Source: Trichoplusia ni (lineage: Eukaryota > Arthropoda > Insecta > Lepidoptera > Noctuidae). Taken from it: a DNA stretch of 64,000 bases. A program made the position numbers and the translations under genes. The notes under the pieces were generated by a model. The model made no database searches, was not told where the DNA came from, and saw only the letters and a list, made by a program, of their open reading frames with translations. How positions within the stretch are numbered: the stretch's first letter is position 1; each line of letters opens with the position of its first letter. This document shows positions 57,594 through 64,000 of the stretch, piece by piece. Location of the stretch: the NCBI RefSeq assembly GCF_003590095.1, contig NC_039480.1, positions 19,817,328 through 19,881,327 of the forward strand. The letters are read 5' to 3'.

Positions 57594-60500
57594 CTAGAAG
57601 GTCTTGCGATGGACGGCCCTGTGTCCCTCCTCCTCGTACTCCCGCTTGGAGACCCACATTTTGCGGAAAGTGTCGAGGGAGGCGAGAATGGAACCCCCGA
57701 TCCATGTTGAGTAGAGTCGCTCTTGTGGCGCTGAGATCTGATGGGGGAAGAGGTGGATTAAGTATTTTTCTCACTGATTAAATGTGATTTGTAATCAATG
57801 TACAACGTGGTGCTTCATTGGTGACATTCATTTGACAAACATTTACAAATAAATATAAAAAATTAAGAAAAAATCTTATAATCTTAAAAAAAAACGATTT
57901 TGAACAACCTGACGTAAGACTGCATGAATTGGGACAATGCTTAAACTAAAGACAAGGCGCTTTACCTAATTGCCAATTGTTAAGGCACATTTGTAATTTG
58001 CTTGCGGTAAGATCTAACCGGGCCCTCATACCTAGAAATCCATGCATAGAATCGCTAGGCCACATAGACTCGTGTATGAAGGATCGCAACGCATTGTCAT
58101 ACACCGACACAAAAACGCGGATGACGTAGCACGCCGGTTCAGGTCTAGTCAGTAAGAGTCTGACACTAGCCATGCCCTCCCCCGAGGGAGTAGGTGTCCA
58201 TGAGGATGCCCCCGCCTTAACAAAAAGAAAGGCCATATGACTCACCCTGATCTTCATATCCTTGGGCGCGAGCCTCCTGATCTCGGCCAGCAGCCGGTCC
58301 CCGAAGCCGCGGAACAGCGTGGAGCCGCCGCTCAGGACTATGTTCTGGTACAACACCTTACGAAGGTCCATGTCTGACTTCTGGATTGCGAACATCAGGA
58401 CTTCGTGGAGGCCTGGGGGAGAGACTTGAGTTATAGAGAACAGGGGGAGACAAGGGGAGAAGGGGGAGGGATTTTTGGTCGAGACCGCACTATTTTGTTC
58501 ATTTATTTAATAGTTATAGATAACGGGAAGGAAAAGATGTACAAGGGTGCTGGGTGGTGGGAAAAATATATATAACTGCCTGTAGCCCACTTTTTCGTGG
58601 GAATGCCGGGATAAAATGTAACCTTGACCTTTACCAACTTTAATTACCCTCCCTTATAATAATTATTTTTTTATTATTAGGTATTTAATTCTTCCGTGGG
58701 CCTTGGTTCATCCATTCTTGTCTTAGGACCTTACCAAGACTCATTTTTATTAATTTAGATTTTTATGCATTTAAATAGGAGTTTTTTAACAACCCTCCCA
58801 CACCTATAACTTTAAAAAGCCAATGTATATTGAAAGAAACTTCGCTTTTTACAAAATTCAAGCCAAGACGCGGCCGTATTTTCAGTGATTTAATTATCTA
58901 TACTAATATATAAAGCTGAAGAGTTTGTTTGTTTGTTTGAACGCGCTAATCTCAGGAACTACTGGTCCAAATTGAAATATTCTTTTTGTGTTGAATAGAC
59001 CATTCAACACAAAAATATATATATGTAAATCATAACTTATCCTTCTACCCACGGGGACGAAGTCGCGGGCAACAGCTAGTTATTTATATAATTAACATAC
59101 CTTCGCACTCTTCACCGATGAGATCTGGTCTGAACAATACTTCTGGTGCTCTGAACCTGGCTGGTCCAATCTGTGGGATTAGACAAACAATCATATTTAA
59201 TTATTTTCCACAAGAATCAATTATTATGAGGAGCTCGTAGCTAAGCTATAACTGCATATAGTACGATTTTTAATTCGAGTCAGTAAAATGACAATGGCAA
59301 CTGTCATTCATACAAAAAAGGGTGACCCGCTACAATAGTGATGTTTGGAAATCTTACTACGACGATGACATTTAGTCATGCTTTATTAATTTATTATGTA
59401 TCAAAAATTTACTATTTCTATTAATTGAGCTTTTATAATTGTAAGTTGATATTAAATTTGTTTTTCATCCAACCACTGCATAATGTCAGAATTCATCCAG
59501 TTTGGAGTTGGATGCGCTCGACTTTTCTTGCATGGTAAGGTGCTTCATCTTATACCAGCACCGCATTTGGCTTTAATTTTATAAATTTAAATTAATATTT
59601 TTTTTTTTACATTTAAAAACAGTCACCGTGCATGTCTTTTGATTAATTGTCGTAAATATATTTTTTTATACAGCGCTAATTTGATATCTGAATAAAAAAT
59701 GTAAGCTTGACTAAGTTTTGATTGTAATAAGTCGATTCTAACACATCACTATTTATTTGGAATTAAAAACCTGCCACACTGGAAATGTCATTTTACAGCC
59801 TCGAATTAAAAATCGGACTATAAGTTGATCGATCTTAGGTTGACGCTAAAAGCCAGTCTAACCGAATTCAGCTAGGTACCAGTGTTTTGCAAGGAGTGAC
59901 TGCCTATCTGACCTCCTCAACCCAGTTACCTGGGCAACACAATACCCCTTAGTTAGCCTGGTTGTCAGACTTTCAAGCTTCTGACTACCTGTAACTGTCA
60001 AAGATGTATGAATAACAGCCGGGACACACAATGACGTGCCTTCCAAAACACCCGCACACCGCGTCAAGCGTAGCTTAACCTGTGATCGATTCACTCATGC
60101 TTAGCCACGAGCTAATCCGCATAAAGTAACTATAGTTGGATATATTATTATTAGTAATTTAGTTAAAATATTATAGTGGTATTAATAAAATGTTCCCACC
60201 TCCAAGCCAGTTCCATCGGGCAGCGTGTACTGCGCCTTCTCAGTCTCCAGGGTCTCTTCCTTGAGGGGGTTGGGAGACAGGTAGCAGGCGCGCTCCTTGA
60301 TGCACTTCACTATCTCCAGCTCCGCGGACGTGCGGAGGTTCACCCCCTCTTTGCGGAGGAGGAGTCTGAGGGGCGAGGGTATTTAAAGTTTAGTTTAATT
60401 CTTTATTGTATACAGATACTTATAATAATATAAAATAACATAAAAGTGGGTACAAAAGGCGAGCTTAACCCAGCAATGGGTTTTCTTCCAACAAACCTTG

Positions 60501-63149
60501 GCAAGAGAGAAACCAGATAAATTACATTTGCAGGTGTACAACATTAAAACATTTAAAATACATATCAGAACAAAGAAAATACATTTTTTTTAAGTAATAT
60601 TTTTTTTACTACGAGGTAACTGGACGGCAATGCAACGGAAGTCTGTTAGGACAATATGGCGTCACGTTTCTGTACCATTCGGTTTTTAAATATATTAAAT
60701 TTTGTCCATATATAGTTTATAAAGAAATTAACCAAACATTTTTGTAAAACAATTTGTAAAAAATCTTAAATTTAATCATTATTGTTGTTGCCATCTCATA
60801 GAACGGCAAAGAAGTTTTACTACTATCGCGTGTAGCGGCTACACGCACTCTTTTTTCTGTATAATAATGGATACGTATTTTTAATTCGTCCCGCAAACAT
60901 AAATTGACCAAATTACAGTGAATGAAACTTACGCGTGACGTCACGATTTAATATTTTACCATATCGTTACGTCACAAGCCCCCTCTGTTAAACTTCAAAG
61001 CATTTAATCTTTGTCAATTCCAGTTTTTCTGAAAAGGGAAACATTACGTGTCTCATATTTTTCAATTATCTAACTGAGGGACTGATTAGATTTTTTCCTT
61101 TTATACCCAGTCGTCATCCCTATTGCTTTAGTAAATAACTTCTGCTTTTAATTGAGCGGATGGCAACATCAGACTTTTACCGTCTAAAGCCCACCCATGT
61201 TAATTCCTCTGCCCTTGGAATACCGGGGTCACAGTAACCCCGGTATGATTCAGTACTTCAGCCCATACCTGAGATATCGTGTGACGTCCCTGCCGGCGAC
61301 GTCGACCCTCATGATGCTGTGCGGCATCGCGAAGCCCTCGTATATGGGTACGGAGTGAGTGACGCCATCGCCCGAGTCCAGGACCACGCCGGTAGTGCGA
61401 CCTGTCGCGTATCTGTTGGGAAACAAGAATATATAATAATAATAAAGAATATACCCTGCAGGAGCAAGATGGACGTGAGTCTATCGTGAGACGCTACTTG
61501 AGTCGGCGAATTTCTGGCAACATTTTAACCCAAAAAATCCTCCACAGCGAGAAAGCTTAGAATGTCACTTATACGAAAAATAAATTATACACGGTGATTT
61601 TAGTCGTCTTACAAAAGGAGCCCAGTTCATGTATCCCACGTAAAATACCCCTAGGCGCGATTATTATTTTTTTATCATCAACTAAGATAATAAGTACGAA
61701 GAAAAATTTTACAAGAGAAATGTGAAATATACTCTTAAAAATGATAAAGACGCCGTTTAAATTAACGTTCACTTTACAATTTTCTAATACAAAAAGCCTA
61801 CTATTCTATTACCGAATTCTTAGACGATAAGTTTTAAGAAAGTAGTGACAAAGTAAGCGCAAATTCTGATTTGTTTAATACATTGATCTTAAAAAATATG
61901 TTTATTCAACAATTTGTTTATAAAAATAAATTTATTCTTCTTCTTCTTGAAAATATTTAAAACTCCGCGATTACCGCGATTTTTTACACATGATATAAAG
62001 AAAACACATAAGCACAGTTCAGAAACATAAAATCAGCATATTCACTGATGACTCACAAACTTAGCACGGCCTGCATGGAGAGGAACAGAGCGGGCACGTT
62101 GAAGGTCTCGAAGAACACTTCGGCCGCCTTCTCCCGGTTGTGGCGAGGGTTCAGCGGCGCCTCCGTCAGCAGGACAGGGTGCTCCTCCGAGAATGTGGAC
62201 AGCTGATCCTGTGGGGGTAACGTGGAGGGTGTAAAATGGTATGTTTATAAGACTGGTAAATTAGTGGTTGGTGGCCTTGACTGCTATACCAGAGGTCGTG
62301 AGTTGGATTTTCGCAAAAACGGCTAAACCAATTAAGTTAGATATTCTATTTATTTATTTATCAAATAAAACAACAATATTTTATAATTTGAAGAATATTG
62401 CGTGGTCGGCGTTCACACCGGCATGGGCACCGAAAGATGCGGACAAATGCGGACAACATCACATACATTGTTCTGAACCCAAAGTAGGTTGCTAAAGCAC
62501 TTGTGTTATGGAATTCAGATACAACGAAGGTACCACAAACACCCAGACCCGAGACAATGTAGAAATGTGCATTTTTACATTGACCCGACCGGGGATCGAA
62601 CCCGGGACCTCAGAGCTAGCGACACCTTGAAACCGGTGCGTGCGCCACTCGACCACGGAGGTCGTCAAAAAAAAGATGAAGAGTAAAAGTAACAGAGAGT
62701 GGTAGAGTAAGATTAAAAACTCAGGAACTAGTGGTGGATTTGAAAAAATATGTCAGTGTTAGATAGTATCTTCATTGAGAAAGGCTATAGGATATATATC
62801 TACCATCATGCTATGATTAATAGACATAGAGCATCTTCTAAGCACGCGAACGAAGTCGCGGGCAATAGCTAGTTAGGGTAATAATTTGCAACTATAAGTA
62901 TCCTTCTGATGGGCAGAGCTGCGACGAACAGAAGGCAAAAACACTTAATGAAGAGTTATCAGATAAAACCTCACCTTACTGTAGATATAATTCCACACTC
63001 GTTCCATATCATTCCAGTCTGTGACGATGCCGTGTTCCATGGGGTACTTGATGCTGAGCAGGCCTCGGTGCTCTTCAGCCCGGGGACCCACAAACAGCTC
63101 TCCTTCTAACGCTCCTGCCATCACGCGGACGTGTTTCGGTCGTCCGATA
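57594..63149 (-). CDS. Arp1: actin-related protein 1 (alpha-centractin), 5'-partial
   Basis: Builds the short actin-like filament at the core of dynactin, the dynein cofactor. Exons in transcript order: 63149-62975, 62208-62057, 61412-61269, 60365-60200, 59170-59101, 58412-58246 and 57737-57594 (stop TAG), all GT-AG with matching phases. 338 residues are visible. The missing start is about 38 residues, which matches the 376-residue family length. The first visible residues, IGRPKHVRVMAGALEGELF, the nucleotide-binding LDSGDGVTH, SGGSTLFRGFGDRL and the C-terminus SAPQERLYSTWIGGSILASL then HRKTF all identify Arp1 and not conventional actin. The first coding exon, with the first phosphate-binding loop, lies beyond the right edge. 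I did not see it in 63150-64000. Confidence 0.96.
58070..58215. repeat. dispersed repeat I, reverse copy
   Basis: Lies 31 bp beyond the donor of an Arp1 exon (58246). Confidence 0.6.
58904..59079 (+). repeat. Helitron-like element, type 3, with clean ends
   Basis: A-TCTATACTAATATATAAAG at the left and CAACAGCTAG-T at the right, internally deleted. It ends 21 bp before an Arp1 exon. A 5'-truncated relative lies at 62725-62875. Confidence 0.65.
59850..60110 (+). repeat. dispersed repeat D
   Basis: Copy in an Arp1 intron, with the same ordered blocks as 2623-2985. Confidence 0.7.
60396..60530 (-). repeat. 3' fragment of the TATC-tail retrotransposon family
   Basis: Shares CTTTATTGTA, GTACAAAAGGCG and a TCTTCCA-ACAACCTT block with the 3' UTR of the element at 45637. 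No coding part. In an Arp1 intron. Confidence 0.6.
60840..61125. repeat. MITE E
   Basis: In an Arp1 intron. TGACGTCA at 60936-60943. Diverged copies lie at 7490-7720 (TGACGTCA at 7554-7561) and 39775-39900. Confidence 0.75.
62450..62668 (-). repeat. tRNA-derived SINE B
   Basis: Reverse copy in an Arp1 intron. Confidence 0.8.
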
Positions 63150-64000
63150 CTGTAACATTTGGAGACACAAATAAATATAGGAGCAATACCTGATGCAATT
63201 TGGGCCGACTTGGAGCCAACGTACGGAAAAGGCAGCCCATCACCAGTAACTCAAGGTTTTTTTTTCCATCTTGTTTTTAAAGATCAGTCTATAGTTTGAA
63301 GATTAGATCAATACAAAAACCTGTTTGATCCCGGAAGGACAAGTGATTGGCCAAACATGGTAAGAAAATATGGTATAGGTAAAATCTAGATTTTCTTATA
63401 AATTCAAAATATATTTCTTTAGCACAGCATTAAAAGAACATCTGAACAGATCCTGAATTTTGGAAAATATCCCTTAACTAAATAAACTCAATTCAAGGTA
63501 GTTACCAAGTTTTTATGAGTTATTAATTTTCAGTGCTGCATAGGTAATCTGTATTATATTAACATCAATTGATCTGGAAAAAATCATTTCTAAGAAATAA
63601 TAATTTTAAGCTATGTGCATTATAACCGTGTAATTGGTAAGAGAAGGTTTTATTTTATTTTATTTTATTTCAATAGGTACAGATACAGATAACAGATTAA
63701 CATAGTACAAAAAATAAGAAAAGATCTTCATAACAAACTATGAGTGAACCTGAAATCCGAAAAAAATCTTGTAAAGAATTAAAGTTTGTGAGGTAGTGAT
63801 CTGATTGAACAATGAAGTAGGCAATAGCTATGTCAGTCACGTGATAACCTATAGCTTTTTCTATTATTTTTAACCTAAGATCAGTATAGTTTCTTTTTTA
63901 ATTAAAAAATATTTTTTTATACAATTTATCTTGAACCTTCGTCCTTTCCAAAGCCTATTCCTACAAAAAATGAGGGAAAGGTGCTGGTTTAGAAAAAAAC
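63150..64000. other. 5' intron of Arp1, no exon seen
   Basis: AT-rich sequence with a TTTTA-type simple repeat at about 63650-63671. No coding exon matching the Arp1 N-terminus was recognised. Confidence 0.55.

Noticed and set aside
60176..60433. 85-codon plus-strand open frame
   Set aside because: Antisense shadow of the Arp1 exon 60365-60200.

Overview
This is a 64 kb piece of an AT-rich, repeat-dense insect nuclear genome. It is almost certainly a moth or butterfly: the tRNA-derived SINEs, the Helitron-like short elements ending in CTAG, and the long-armed foldback MITEs are of the kinds that fill lepidopteran introns, and the protein-coding exons are short, GC-rich and bounded by ordinary GT-AG introns. 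There is no sign of bacterial, organellar or viral gene organisation. The species cannot be named from the sequence.

Layout. (1) Positions 7107-24667, plus strand: all but the N-terminal exon(s) of a glycerol-3-phosphate acyltransferase of the GPAT3/GPAT4 (AGPAT6) family, an ER enzyme for the first acylation of glycerolipid synthesis. It carries two tandem, homologous, same-phase exons (17772-18008 and 20220-20453), each encoding the catalytic NHTSPID block, which look mutually exclusive. (2) Positions 31160-38579, minus strand: a complete aldo-keto reductase gene (paralog 1) with two alternative first coding exons. (3) Positions 39242-48749, minus strand: a tandem copy (paralog 2) whose two largest introns hold oppositely oriented, 5'-truncated non-LTR retrotransposons. 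(4) Positions 57594-63149, minus strand: all but the first exon(s) of actin-related protein 1 (alpha-centractin), the filament subunit of dynactin. Everything else is introns and intergenic DNA packed with SINEs, MITEs and Helitron-like elements, often nested.

Main point of interest. The introns of the acyltransferase gene contain clusters of the motif GGGGTAAT or GGGGTAAG directly downstream of each of the two alternative exons. Short exact complements, AAAATTACCCC and CTTACCCC, lie in the intron before the next constant exon. The A-type array matches the first complement over 11 nt and the B-type array matches the second over 8-10 nt. This arrangement would suit competing RNA pairings that choose exon A or exon B. 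It is an inference, but an explicit and testable one.

Second point. In both aldo-keto reductase paralogs an in-frame upstream ATG adds about 30 residues to the N-terminus. Most differences between the copies in its first part are synonymous, and paralog 2 has lost the downstream start codon altogether, so an N-terminally extended, possibly organelle-targeted protein is predicted. The paralogs also show a mosaic pattern of near-identical and diverged exons, which points to gene conversion.

The three kinds of gene are metabolically unrelated. They share only proximity, apart from the two reductases, which arose by duplication.
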